Below, one piece after another: positions 35,484-44,952 of a stretch of DNA of 64,000 nt. Made by a program: the position numbers and the translations under genes. The stretch spans positions 62,001 through 126,000 of the forward strand of contig CASYFC010000002.1 in the NCBI GenBank assembly GCA_949482135.1. Direction: 5' to 3'. Origin of the DNA: an uncultured Clostridia bacterium. Its GTDB lineage: Bacteria > Bacillota > Clostridia > TANB77 > CAG-508. Each line of letters begins with the position of its first letter. Positions within the stretch are counted from its first letter, which is position 1. The notes below the pieces were generated by a model, which worked only from the letters and a program-made list of their open reading frames with translations, was not told where the DNA came from and did not search any database.

Positions 35484-36284
35484 TTACTTGGCAGTCTTGA
35501 CATTGATCTTCAGGAGACCGTCTAACTGCTCACACCATTTCTTGACCTGCCATCCGCACCGGCCAACGAAGATGGGCTCAGTTCCCGCAGGAACCTGAAG
35601 CTCCACAGTGGCGCCAGTAGCCATCTTGCTCATGTCGAAGATAGCGATGTAGTCAGTGCTGAGAACCGTCTGGATGGTATCAGGGTTCATGCCCTTTTCC
35701 GTGTACAAGGCAATCAGCTCCTGCTGCTTCCTTTCGGTCATGAGAGTGTTGACAGGCAGGACTTTGATGTGGACTTTCCCACTAACGACGTCCATTTCCT
35801 TCTGGTTGCAGCCACGCAGGTCGAAGTGACGGTTGCAGTCGATACCACAACCAGCTCTGCCGTTCAAGGCAGTGACCAGTGCATTCACCAGTTCCTGATG
35901 CTGCTTTTCCTTCTTGATCTTGTCAATCTCAGGCTGGACCACACGGTTCATGATGGCGAAAGATGCGTTGCTGGTTTCAGGGGTAACCACGTTGGCAGTG
36001 TACTTCTTAACCCAGCGGAAGCTCTTGTCCATCTGAATGTACAGGGGAAGGGTGAGGGAATGCTCCTCGTAGCACTCGGGATCCCAGAGCTCATAGCTCA
36101 TGCCGATGGCGTCTTTCCGGTAGGAGATGTTGTTAGCATCGAGGATGGGCTTGTAGCAGAGGTCAACCTTGGGCAGAAAAGGAACTACTCGGCCGTTCTC
36201 CACGTACTTGTACAGGCGGTCCTGGTAGAGCCAGCAGGAGTCGATGGTGATCAGAGAAGTGGTGGTCATAGGCATGGTGTTCAT
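35484..36284 (-). CDS. isolated GC-rich gene, unknown function (recent acquisition)
   Basis: 266 residues, no signal or membrane segment. I do not recognise it. It is acidic-basic mixed and cysteine-containing, with WVKKYTANVVTPETSNASFA, RAGCGIDCNRHFDLRGCNQ and GTEPIFVGRCGWQVKKWCEQ. GC content is over 50% in a chromosome that is around 30%; codons such as CTG, CGG, GCC and ACC abound. Two in-frame CGG codons give Arg (SYRKD, GRCGW). AGGAGG lies 7 bases before the ATG, and a GC-rich terminator follows, so a complete cassette moved in together. Confidence 0.65.
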   Translation of the reverse strand: MNTMPMTTTSLITIDSCWLYQDRLYKYVENGRVVPFLPKVDLCYKPILDANNISYRKDAIGMSYELWDPECYEEHSLTLPLYIQMDKSFRWVKKYTANVVTPETSNASFAIMNRVVQPEIDKIKKEKQHQELVNALVTALNGRAGCGIDCNRHFDLRGCNQKEMDVVSGKVHIKVLPVNTLMTERKQQELIALYTEKGMNPDTIQTVLSTDYIAIFDMSKMATGATVELQVPAGTEPIFVGRCGWQVKKWCEQLDGLLKINVKTAK

Positions 36285-36416
36285 AGTATGTCCTCCTTAA
36301 AATTAAATTGAGAATGTTCGAAAAGTTTCCATAAAACTATTATACCATATTTAAAATGAAAGTGCAATATCCTTTAAATAAAGTAATATATGATTTTAAA
36401 TAACATTACATAAAAC

Positions 36417-36450
36417 AAAAACTCCGATTTAATATCGGAGTTTTTGTTTT
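36417..36450. terminator. bidirectional terminator
   Basis: AAAAACTCCGAT / ATCGGAGTTTTT stem with a 5-base loop. Confidence 0.8.
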
Positions 36451-36455
36451 AAAAA

Positions 36456-37364
36456 TTATTCTTCATTTTTTCTTTTTTTTACAATTTCTGAAGCTGCGCC
36501 TAAACTACTAAGAGCTTTTGTTGCTTCAAAAGGAATAAATATTTTATTTGCATCACCTTTAGCAACTTCTTTTAAAGCTTCTAAAGATTTTATTTGAACT
36601 AATTTATCATCTGGATCAGCTTTTTTTATTGCATCATAAACCATTTGAATTTCTTTTGCCTTAGCATCAGCAACTTGTTTTATAGCTTCAGCTTCACCAG
36701 TAGCTCTTCTGATTTTTGATTCTCTATCAGCTTCTGCATCTAATATTGCAGCTTGTTTTCTACCTTCAGCAAGAGTAATTGCAGATTGTCTTTCTCCTTC
36801 AGCTTCAAGAATTAAAGCTCTTTTATTTCTTTCTGCGTTCATTTGTTTTTCCATTGCATCTCTAATATCAGCAGGTGGTGTGATATCTTTAATTTCAACT
36901 CTATCTATTTTACATCCCCAAGCATCTGTTGCCTCATCAAGGATTACTCTTAATCTATCATTGATTTGATCTCTAGAAGAGAATGTTTGGTCTAATTCCA
37001 TTTTACCAACTATATCACGAATTGTTGTAATAGCTAAGTATTCAATACCTTTTTTCAAACTTTGAATTTCATAAACAGCTTTAGCTGGATCTGTAATTTT
37101 ATAGAACACAACAGTATCTATTGTAATTGTAACGTTATCTGATGTGATAACACCTTGAGGTGGGATATCCATTGTTTGTTGTTTTAAGCTCACAACAGAA
37201 CGAACTTTATCGATAAATGGAACAATTATTGTAAGACCAGCATCAGCAACTTTGTGAAATCTACCTAATCTTTCAATAATATAAACTTCAGATTGTCTAA
37301 CAACCTTAATTGTTTTATATGCTACTATACATATAATTATAAATAATACTAATAAAAAACCCAT
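36456..37364 (-). CDS. SPFH/band 7 (stomatin/QmcA-like) membrane scaffold protein
   Basis: 302 residues. An N-terminal membrane helix (1-20) leads into a band 7 domain: SEVYIIERLGRFHKVADAGL, TMDIPPQGVITSDNVTI, ATTIRDIVGKMELDQTFSSR. A long coiled coil follows (EKQMNAERNKRALILEAEGE ... EAIKQVADAKAKE), then IFIPFEA. Such proteins form membrane microdomain rings and support membrane proteases. It is directly downstream of an NfeD gene (23 bases), the classic bacterial pairing. AAGGAGGAAAAATT precedes the ATG. Confidence 0.92.
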   Translation of the reverse strand: MGFLLVLFIIICIVAYKTIKVVRQSEVYIIERLGRFHKVADAGLTIIVPFIDKVRSVVSLKQQTMDIPPQGVITSDNVTITIDTVVFYKITDPAKAVYEIQSLKKGIEYLAITTIRDIVGKMELDQTFSSRDQINDRLRVILDEATDAWGCKIDRVEIKDITPPADIRDAMEKQMNAERNKRALILEAEGERQSAITLAEGRKQAAILDAEADRESKIRRATGEAEAIKQVADAKAKEIQMVYDAIKKADPDDKLVQIKSLEALKEVAKGDANKIFIPFEATKALSSLGAASEIVKKRKNEE

Positions 37365-37387
37365 TATAATTTTTCCTCCTTAAATTA

Positions 37388-37828
37388 TTATTTTTTTACT
37401 AATGGTTTAACTATAGCTTTTACACCTTCTATTTTTTCAACTATTACTTCAGTATCTTTGGAAATATATGTATTATCAGCAGATTTTGCTGACCAAGTTT
37501 CACTATTGATTTTAACTTGCCCCTTACCTTCAATTGGTTCAATATCTACAATAACTTTTCCAATTTTTCCTTCAATAGAATTAGAATTAGTTTTTATAAA
37601 AGAATCTTTTGGTAATATTTTGTTAACAAATGGTCTTGTTGCAAAAAGAAGCACTGTTGAAGTAAGTAAAAAGATTGAAGCTTGAACAATAACATTACTT
37701 GTTACAAAGCTTACAGCCATTGCTACTAATGCACCTAGTGAAAACCAAAATATTAAAAAACTAACATTAAAGATTTCTATTATAAGAAATAGCCCTGAAA
37801 GTATTAGCCAAAATTGCCACATTAACAT
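37388..37828 (-). CDS. NfeD family protein
   Basis: 146 residues from ATG 37828 (GGAGGT 7 bases upstream). Three to four N-terminal helices (about 1-75), then a small OB-fold domain with GKIGKVIVDIEPIEGKGQVKI and SAKSADNTYISKDTEVIVEKIEGVKAIV. NfeD proteins of this short class partner with the SPFH protein encoded just downstream, organising membrane domains. Confidence 0.9.
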   Translation of the reverse strand: MLMWQFWLILSGLFLIIEIFNVSFLIFWFSLGALVAMAVSFVTSNVIVQASIFLLTSTVLLFATRPFVNKILPKDSFIKTNSNSIEGKIGKVIVDIEPIEGKGQVKINSETWSAKSADNTYISKDTEVIVEKIEGVKAIVKPLVKK

Positions 37829-38078
37829 ACAGTATACCTCCAATCTATAATTAGAATATTTAACATTTATATTATACTATAGATATTACAAAAAATAAAG
37901 GAAAAAAATAAAAATATTAAAATGTAATATAAATGTAATTCTTTGTTTTTAAAGGTTTTTAAAGAAATTGTGTAATCAGATATAATTATTAATATTAAAA
38001 AAAGATATCAAAAATTGTAGATTTTTTTAGAAGCATATTATATAATTCGACTATGTTTAATTTTATGGAGAAAAACTA

Positions 38079-39263
38079 ATGATTAAAAAGAATAAAAAGT
38101 TGAATATGTTTAAGGTTAAGTGTAGCATACTAATTACAATATTATTAATTTTTATAACAATTTTTTGCATTAACTTAACAAGAAAAAATAAAGAAAAAGA
38201 ATTAACAATTTTATTAAATAATGAATTTTTAGAAACGATAAATGAAGTTATTATAGATGATGAAAAAAATATATATTTCTCCAAAGATGATATTCAAAAA
38301 ATATTTGATGAAACAATATATTTTAATGAAGCTGAAAAAGAACTTATTACAACGTACAATACACATGTTGCTTTGTTAAAAGTTGGTGAGTCATATGGAT
38401 TGATAGATGATGAAAACATAGAATTAAAAGGAGAATTAAAGGAAAATAAAAATTTAATATATATTCCTATTACAGATATGCAAAAGGTATATGATATAGA
38501 ACTTGAATATGCAGAAGATAATAATAGAATAATTATGGATTCATTATTAAAAGAAAAAAAGGAAGCTTCTATTGTGAAAAAAGGAAAAGTTACTGAAAAA
38601 AAAGGATTTTTTAATGGCAAAAATTTAGAAAATTTGATAATAGGAGATAAAATAATTATTTTAGAAGAAAATGGAAAATATACAAAAGTTAGAACTAAAT
38701 TAGGAAATATAGGATATATAAATAATAAAAAATTATCTGCACCAGCAATGCTTAGAGAAAATGTAAAACAAGAAAAACAGCCAATTGAAGTATATGATAA
38801 TTATTCTAATATTTCAGGAATTTATGATAATTTTTCAGTGGATTCTCAAAAATTAAATGTTGTTGTTCCAGTGTTTTTCTATATAGATAAAAATAGTAAA
38901 GTATTAGATAGAACCACAAGTACAACAGCAACATACTCTGTTTATAAAAACTGGGCAGATAGTAATGGTCTTCAAATTATGCCAACTCTTACCAATAATG
39001 AAAATGTTTCAAGTACATTATTAAGTTATTCTCAAAGAAGTCAAGTTATAAATTCACTGAAAGAAATGATGATTAAATACAATTATATTGGTATAAATAT
39101 TGAATTAGCGACAATAGATGATATAAATAGCTTTTATAGATTTATATTGGAATTAACACCTAGATTCAAAGCTGCTGGAATTAAAGTTGCAGTGACTTTA
39201 AACAATAGTAATTTGGAAAAATCCAGAATAAAAGATGTAGTAGATTATGTAATCGAAGATTAA
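38079..39263 (+). CDS. anchored protein with SH3-like and truncated GH18-like domains
   Basis: 394 residues. A membrane helix (about 11-32) is followed by a copper-amine-oxidase-N-like segment, an SH3-like domain (GDKIIILEENGKYTKVRTKLGNIGYI), and the first half of a glycoside hydrolase 18 barrel (NVVVPVFFYI ... GLQIMPTLTNN ... YIGINIELATIDDINSFYRF ... AAGIKVAVTLN). The GH18 catalytic DxxDxE is not intact (INIELA) and the barrel stops after VVDYVIED, so catalysis is unlikely. It may bind wall glycans. mltG follows 42 bases later. Confidence 0.65.
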   Translation: MIKKNKKLNMFKVKCSILITILLIFITIFCINLTRKNKEKELTILLNNEFLETINEVIIDDEKNIYFSKDDIQKIFDETIYFNEAEKELITTYNTHVALLKVGESYGLIDDENIELKGELKENKNLIYIPITDMQKVYDIELEYAEDNNRIIMDSLLKEKKEASIVKKGKVTEKKGFFNGKNLENLIIGDKIIILEENGKYTKVRTKLGNIGYINNKKLSAPAMLRENVKQEKQPIEVYDNYSNISGIYDNFSVDSQKLNVVVPVFFYIDKNSKVLDRTTSTTATYSVYKNWADSNGLQIMPTLTNNENVSSTLLSYSQRSQVINSLKEMMIKYNYIGINIELATIDDINSFYRFILELTPRFKAAGIKVAVTLNNSNLEKSRIKDVVDYVIED

Positions 39264-39305
39264 AAGAAAGGGAATATTATTTTTCATAATATTTAAAGTA
39301 TAGTA

Positions 39306-40382
39306 ATGATAAAAAAAGTAGTTTTAATAATAGTTGGTTTGATAATAGTTTTAGGAATTGGAAGTTTTTCATGGTATTTAAATGGTATGAAGCCAGTAGT
39401 TACTTCAAAATCATCTAATGAAGTTATTAGTGTTGAAATTGAAGAAGGAATGGGAACATCAAGTATTGCTAATTTATTAGAAAAAAATAATGTAATTAAA
39501 AGTGCTACTGTAATGAAAATATATGTAAAGTTAAATAATATAACAAATCTTAAAGCAGGAAAATATGATTTTTCAAATACTGAAGACTTACAGACAATAA
39601 TTAATCATATAAAAAATGGAGAAGTTACTGACGATTCTGTAAAAATTACATTTATAGAAGGTAAAAACATGAGATGGATTGCTAAAACAATTGCAGATAA
39701 AACAGAAAATACAGAAGATGATGTTTTTAAATTATTAGAGGACAAACAGTATATTAATTCATTAATTGAAAAATATTGGTTTATAACAGATGAAGTAAAA
39801 GATGAAAGAATTTATTATCCTTTAGAAGGATATTTATTACCAGATACTTATGTTTTTGAAAATAAAAATGTTTCTGTTAAATCAATTTTTAGTGTAATAT
39901 TAAATTTTACAGAGAAATATTTAAATTCGTATAAAGAAGAAATAGAGAAAAATAGTTTAACAACACATCAAATATTAACTATGGCATCAATGGCAGAACT
40001 TGAAGGTAAATCTTTAGAAGATAGAGAAGAAATTGTAGGAGTATTTTATAATAGAATAAGACAAGGAATGAGCCTTGGAAGTGATGTTACAACATATTAT
40101 GCATTTAAAGTTGATATGGGAGATAGAGATTTAACAGTAAAGGAATTAAATACAGAAAATCCGTATAATACAAGAGGTCCTGGTATGTCTGGTATGATTC
40201 CAGTTGGACCAATTTGTAATCCAAGTAAATCAGCTATTGAAGCAACATTGAATTATACGGAAACAGATGCATTATATTTTGTTGCAGATAAAAATGGAAA
40301 GGTTTATTTTACTAAAAATAATTCAGAACACAATAAAAAAATACAAGAATTAAAAAGCAAAGGCTTATGGTTTACTTATTAA
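39306..40382 (+). CDS. mltG: endolytic murein transglycosylase MltG
   Basis: 358 residues. One N-terminal helix (4-24), a LysM-like region (VEIEEGMGTSSIANLLEKNN), then the YceG catalytic domain with the Glu in MASMAELEGKSLEDREEIVGVFYNR, ITFIEGKNMRW, GSDVTTYYAF, NPYNTRGPGMSGMIPVGPICNPS and TDALYFVADKNG. MltG cuts nascent glycan strands at the membrane and sets their length. The nearest good ribosome site (AAAGGG at about 39267) is separated from the ATG by a small hairpin (AATATTAT / ATAATATT). Confidence 0.93.
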   Translation: MIKKVVLIIVGLIIVLGIGSFSWYLNGMKPVVTSKSSNEVISVEIEEGMGTSSIANLLEKNNVIKSATVMKIYVKLNNITNLKAGKYDFSNTEDLQTIINHIKNGEVTDDSVKITFIEGKNMRWIAKTIADKTENTEDDVFKLLEDKQYINSLIEKYWFITDEVKDERIYYPLEGYLLPDTYVFENKNVSVKSIFSVILNFTEKYLNSYKEEIEKNSLTTHQILTMASMAELEGKSLEDREEIVGVFYNRIRQGMSLGSDVTTYYAFKVDMGDRDLTVKELNTENPYNTRGPGMSGMIPVGPICNPSKSAIEATLNYTETDALYFVADKNGKVYFTKNNSEHNKKIQELKSKGLWFTY

Positions 40383-40394
40383 ATAATGAATAAA

Positions 40395-40434
40395 AGATGA
40401 GTTAATGAATAAATTTCATTAACTCATTTTTTTA
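40395..40434 (+). terminator. rho-independent terminator
   Basis: ATGAGTTAATGAA / TTCATTAACTCAT stem, long T-run. Confidence 0.85.
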
Positions 40435-40537
40435 TGGCTAAAAATATGGACTTTATTTTTTGTCAAAATATTTACAAAAATGTCAAATGATATTATAATG
40501 TTTTATGGAGTATAAAATAAAACAAGGGGGATTTTTT

Positions 40538-41113
40538 ATGTTTTGCGAAAAATGTGGAACAAAATTACCTGATGATGCTGCATTTTGTACAAATTGTGGA
40601 GCTAGTGTATCAGGAAATGTAAAAAAATCAGAAGAAAAAGTTTCTGATAAAGAGGTACAATTACAAGTAAAACCTACTTATAAGACAGGATATATGATTT
40701 TACCATATATAACAATGATAGTAATATTTTTAGTTTGTATGGGATTACCTATGTTTGCAATAAGCACTGAAGCTGGAATGTCAGTTTCTATAGGCATAGT
40801 TGGAGTAATTTTTGTAATATTTGGAATATCTTATTTATTTACTAAAAAACAATATAGTAGTTACCAATATGATTTTTATAAAACAAAAGTTATTTATAAA
40901 GACAGTTTCTTAAATGTATCAGAAAAAGAAGTAAAATATAAATTTATAAGGGAAGTTACTATGCGCCAAACGATATTTCAAAGAATGTTTAATATAGGAA
41001 CAATAGTATTATTTACAAATGCAGAAACAGGCGTAGGAAATGGAATTTCTATTATAAATGTTGAAAATGTTCAAGAAATTTATAAAAAAATAAAATCAAC
41101 AATTGATGTGTAA
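40538..41113 (+). CDS. zinc-ribbon membrane protein with bacterial PH domain
   Basis: 191 residues from ATG 40538 (AAGGGGGA 7 bases upstream). It opens with a zinc ribbon MFCEKCGTKLPDDAAFCTNCG (two CxxC knuckles), then two membrane helices (about 60-82 and 88-108), then a bPH_2-like domain (YQYDFYKTKVIYKDSFLNV ... YKFIREVTMRQTIFQRMFNIG). It is the first of a tandem pair with the next gene (23-base gap), 45% or so alike by eye. Role unknown; such proteins are common in Clostridia. Confidence 0.8.
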   Translation: MFCEKCGTKLPDDAAFCTNCGASVSGNVKKSEEKVSDKEVQLQVKPTYKTGYMILPYITMIVIFLVCMGLPMFAISTEAGMSVSIGIVGVIFVIFGISYLFTKKQYSSYQYDFYKTKVIYKDSFLNVSEKEVKYKFIREVTMRQTIFQRMFNIGTIVLFTNAETGVGNGISIINVENVQEIYKKIKSTIDV

Positions 41114-41136
41114 AAGGAAAGTGAGGAGGAATTAAA

Positions 41137-41772
41137 ATGTTCTGTAAAAATTGTGGAACTGAAATTAGTGAAGAAGCACGTTTTTGTCCAAAATGTGGAA
41201 CAGAAATATCAGGTGTAAAAGCACAAAAAAATAAGGAAATAAAAGAAGATGGCACAGTTAAATTTCAACTAAAACCAAAGTTTAATTGGGGATATAAAAT
41301 TATTACAGTAGTAGCCTTAACATTATTGTGGGTTATAATAATAGCGTTTTGGTTATCAGAATCACTTGTAGAATTATTAATATTATTTCCAACATTACCA
41401 CAAATAGTTATAGCTATTGTTGCATTATATATTGTAATAAAATTAGTTTTTGAAAAATTACAATATGATGCTTTAGAATATAATTTCTATACAACAAAAG
41501 TAGAATATAAAGATGGATTCTTAAATAAAGAAGAAAAGGAACTAAAATATAAATATATAAGAGAAGTTACTATGAGTCAAAATATTCTTGAAAGAATATT
41601 TAATATAGGAACTATAAGAATATTTACAAATGCAAGTAGTGGTACTACATATAATTCAAAACATAATAATATGTATGGAAAAAATGGTTTAGGAATTCAT
41701 TGCATTAAAAATGTAAAAGAACAATATCAAAAAATTAAAGAACTTATTGATGAGGGAATACCTGAAGAATAA
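41137..41772 (+). CDS. zinc-ribbon membrane protein with bacterial PH domain (paralogue)
   Basis: 211 residues. Same plan as the preceding gene: zinc ribbon MFCKNCGTEISEEARFCPKCG, two helices (about 50-70 and 80-100), PH-like domain with YNFYTTKVEYKDGFLNKEEKELKYKY... beginning and REVTMSQNILERIFNIGTIR. The tandem arrangement indicates duplication. GAGGAGGAATTAAA precedes the ATG. Confidence 0.8.
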   Translation: MFCKNCGTEISEEARFCPKCGTEISGVKAQKNKEIKEDGTVKFQLKPKFNWGYKIITVVALTLLWVIIIAFWLSESLVELLILFPTLPQIVIAIVALYIVIKLVFEKLQYDALEYNFYTTKVEYKDGFLNKEEKELKYKYIREVTMSQNILERIFNIGTIRIFTNASSGTTYNSKHNNMYGKNGLGIHCIKNVKEQYQKIKELIDEGIPEE

Positions 41773-41799
41773 AATATATTGCTCAAAAATGTATAAATC

Positions 41800-41829
41800 T
41801 TGACAAATGATAGCAAAATAGTTTATAAT
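41800..41829 (+). promoter_or_regulatory. promoter of the T-box-aspS unit
   Basis: TTGACA (41800-41805), 18 bases, TATAAT (41824-41829). Confidence 0.75.
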
Positions 41830-41839
41830 AAATATATTG

Positions 41840-42099
41840 TAAATATTTTGCGATGAAGATGAAAGCTATAAGAAACTATTTTACAGAGAAAAAATGCCAC
41901 CGGCTGAGAGCATTTTAAATTTAAGTTCTTTTAGTGAAACACATTGGAGCAAAAAACAATGCATTATATGCATTTATAAAAAGTGGAGAACTGTTTCCTT
42001 ATAGTTCTCAAATAGGGTGGCACCGCGGAAGTTATATGTTGAAATATAAACCTTCGTCCCTGTAACTTGAAAAATAGTTACAGAGATGAAGGTTTTTTG
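41840..42099 (+). promoter_or_regulatory. T-box leader controlling aspS
   Basis: The T-box bulge AGGGTGGCACCGCGG is at 42014-42028. Upstream is a stem I with the AG-bulge-like ACAGAGA (about 41882) and an apical loop closed by AAAATGC / GCATTTT. Downstream is a terminator, AACCTTCGTCCCTGTAACT and its complement (42049-42097), ending in T-run. Uncharged tRNA binds and prevents termination. I could not place the specifier codon with confidence; for aspS it should be GAC. Confidence 0.9.
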
Positions 42100-42145
42100 T
42101 TTTAATTTTTCGTCCCTAAAGATAAGAAATAAGGAGAGAAAAATT

Positions 42146-43910
42146 ATGAAAGAAAATGTTTACAGAACTTATACATGTGGAGATTTAAGAGAAAAACATG
42201 TAGGAGAAGAAATTAAGTTAGCAGGATGGGTAGACACAGTTAGAGATTTAGGAGGGGTACTATTTATTGATTTAAGAGATCAATATGGTATTACACAAGT
42301 TGTAGTTTCAGGAGATGAAGAAAAAGTTGATTTTGCTTCAAAGATACCAACTGAATCTACAATATCAGTATCACGGAAAAGTTAGACTAAGAGATGAAGA
42401 AACAATCAATACAAGTCTAGAAACAGGAACAGTAGAATTATTTGCAGATAAAATCGAAATTTTAGGAAAAAGAAGCAAAAGATTACCTTTTGAAATTTCA
42501 AATAATAGAAGTGTTAGAGAAGATTTGAGATTAGAATATAGATTTTTAGATTTAAGAGCAAGAAAAAATATAGAAAATTTAAAATTAAGAGCTGAACTTA
42601 TTCAATTTTTGAGAGCTCAAATGATAGAACAAGGTTTTTTAGAAGTGCAAACACCAATACTTACAAGTTCATCACCAGAAGGCGCTAGAGATTATTTAGT
42701 TCCAAGTAGAATGTATCCTGGGAAATTTTATGCGCTTCCACAAGCACCACAACAATTTAAACAATTACTAATGGTTTCAGGAATAGATAAATATTTTCAA
42801 ATTGCACCATGCTTTAGAGATGAAGATGCAAGAGCAGATCGTTCACCAGGAGAATTTTATCAATTAGATATGGAAATGGCTTTTGCAACTCAAGAAGATG
42901 TTTTTGAGGTTATGGAAGAAGTAATATATAATACATTTTCTAAATTTTCTGATAAGAAAGTTGCAGAACATCCATTTCCAAGAATTCCATATAAAGAAGC
43001 AATGCTTAAATATGGTACAGATAAGCCAGATTTAAGAAATCCGCTTGTTATAAAAGATGTAACAAATATTTTTGAAAAGTTAGATATAAAAGTATTTAAT
43101 GGAAAAATAGTTAGAACAATTACACTTCCAAATGGAGCAGAAGCTACAAGAACATTTTATGATGGAATGGTTGAATTTGCGATAGAAGAATGTAAAGCTA
43201 AAGGTTTAGCTTGGTTAAAAGTAAATGACGATAGAAGCTTGCAAGGACCTATTGCAAAATTAATTCCAGATGAAGCAAGAGAAGAACTATTAACTCAAAC
43301 AGATACTAAAGAAGGGGATAGTATATTCTTTATTGCGGAACATAAAGGAATTGTAGAGAAATTAGCAGGAGAGATTAGAAAAGAAATTGCTGTAAAACAA
43401 AATTTAATTGATGATTCTGTTTATAAATTCTGTTGGATTGTAGATTTTCCAATGTATGAAATTGCAGATAATGGAAAATTAGAATTTTGTCATAATCCAT
43501 TTTCAATGCCACAAGGAGGATTAGAAGCTTTAGAAACAAAAGATCCACTAGATATTTATGCATATCAATATGATATTGTATGTAATGGTATTGAATTATC
43601 ATCAGGAGCTGTTAGAAATCATGATCCTGAGATTATGATAAAAGCATTTGAAATTGCAGGATATACTGAAGAGGAAATAAAAAATAGGTTTTCTGCATTA
43701 TTTAATGCATTTCATTATGGCGCACCACCACATGCAGGAATTGCACCAGGTGTTGATAGAATGTTAATGTTACTTGCCAGTGAAGAATCAATAAGGGAAG
43801 TTATAGCATTTCCAATGAATAGTAAAGCACAAGATTTATTAATGGGGGCGCCAGGAAATGTTACAGATAGACAATTAAAAGATGTACACATTAAATTAGA
43901 TTTAAAATAA
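42146..43910 (+). CDS. aspS: aspartyl-tRNA synthetase, requires +1 frameshift at CGG
   Basis: Charges tRNA-Asp; essential. The start at 42146 has AAGGAGAG upstream. Codons 1-76 give the OB-fold start ([21 protein letters not shown]). At codon 77, CGG (42374-42376), frame 0 ends two codons later at TAG. Skipping the C gives [13 protein letters not shown], where the family has Gly at this OB-fold strand (VxGxVxxR), and the protein then runs intact for 587 residues. Class II motifs follow: [17 protein letters not shown] [23 protein letters not shown], and [16 protein letters not shown] lone essential gene with this single-base break, under a working-looking T-box, argues for recoding rather than decay. 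Confidence 0.85.
42374..42377 (+). other. candidate +1 recoding site (CGGA) in aspS
   Basis: Frame 0 reads GTA TCA CGG AAA AGT TAG; skipping C42374 gives GTA TCA GGA AAA GTT AGA. The family residue here is Gly. Confidence 0.75.
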
Positions 43911-43914
43911 GAAG

Positions 43915-43944
43915 AAAAAGAACACTATATAGTGTTCTTTTTTT
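43915..43944 (+). terminator. rho-independent terminator
   Basis: AAAAAGAACACTAT / ATAGTGTTCTTTTT palindrome with T-run after aspS. Confidence 0.8.
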
Positions 43945-44049
43945 TAAAGTAATAATAATGTAATTGATTAAAAAAGTTTCTAATAGTAAAATAATATTAG
44001 ATATTTATAATTATATTAACATATAAATTACAAGTAAGAGGTGAATGAA

Positions 44050-44949
44050 ATGACAGAACAAGAGATAAGAAAACGTTTTCAAAGAGATGATGAAACAGAT
44101 TTAAGAGGAACCAATAGTGGTGCAATTGATAATTTGATAAGTATGCTTGAATTACATAAAGAAAGTTCAGATATGTATATTAGAAGCATAGCAGAACATT
44201 TTGAGGAATTTGAAAAACTATCACCAAATTTTGTAATATTTGAATCACAAAATCCTAATGAATGTTTTTATATGCACAATTTTGCAGCATTTCAAATAGG
44301 TAAAGATACAGATAGCTTAATATCATCACATGAATTTGGACATGCTGTTATAGGTATCACAAATAAAACCAAAGTTCCAGATGGATATGAAGCAATTATT
44401 GAAAGAGCAAAAGCATATGCTTTAAGTCCAGAACATAAAGAAAAATTTAAAGAATATATAACTTATTTATCTCAAAAAGATAATCAAGATAGAACAGATG
44501 CAGAAAAAGGTCCAGTATCAGATATAATAAGTTCCATTTTCCAACAACCAGGTTTTAGAATTGGAAGTTATGAAAATGTATGTATGCTTCCAGCTTTTCA
44601 CAATAGAGATTATTATTATGATGAAGAAAAATCTACAATGAGGGTTGATAAAGTTTACGATGAAGATTTTGCAAACTTCTATGCATTAAAAGCTAATAAT
44701 TGTGAAAAAGAATTAGAAGTATTAAGACAACTATTTGGAGATGAATTACTTCAAGTTTTAGATAGTGAGCTTTTAAAATCAGCAGTTATTTTAGAAAGGG
44801 TAGCAGCAAAAGAACATAATGAAACTGCTATAAGCAGTACAATTGATAGTATAAAAAGTGTTATTACAGGTACAACTCAAGAAGAAATTAGATTAATAAA
44901 AGATCCCGAAAAAGAAGCTGAAATTCAGAAAGATGAAGGAGAAAAATAG
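44050..44949 (+). CDS. putative zinc metallopeptidase-like protein (HEFGH motif)
   Basis: 299 residues from ATG 44050 (AAGAGGTG 7 bases upstream). Soluble. Residues about 95-105 read SLISSHEFGHAVIG, an HExxH-type zinc-peptidase helix; a candidate third ligand is E or D further on (DEDFANFYALKANN resembles the DExxAD/E helix of several metallopeptidases). No signal peptide, so it probably acts in the cytoplasm, or it could be a phage/effector-type protease. Family not identified. The next gene follows after 3 bases, so the two are co-expressed. Confidence 0.6.
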   Translation: MTEQEIRKRFQRDDETDLRGTNSGAIDNLISMLELHKESSDMYIRSIAEHFEEFEKLSPNFVIFESQNPNECFYMHNFAAFQIGKDTDSLISSHEFGHAVIGITNKTKVPDGYEAIIERAKAYALSPEHKEKFKEYITYLSQKDNQDRTDAEKGPVSDIISSIFQQPGFRIGSYENVCMLPAFHNRDYYYDEEKSTMRVDKVYDEDFANFYALKANNCEKELEVLRQLFGDELLQVLDSELLKSAVILERVAAKEHNETAISSTIDSIKSVITGTTQEEIRLIKDPEKEAEIQKDEGEK

Positions 44950-44952
44950 TAA

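Noticed and set aside
35769..36311. 180-codon plus-strand frame opposite the GC-rich gene
   Set aside because: It is an antisense shadow produced by high GC; it lacks a ribosome site, while the minus-strand gene has a perfect one and a terminator.
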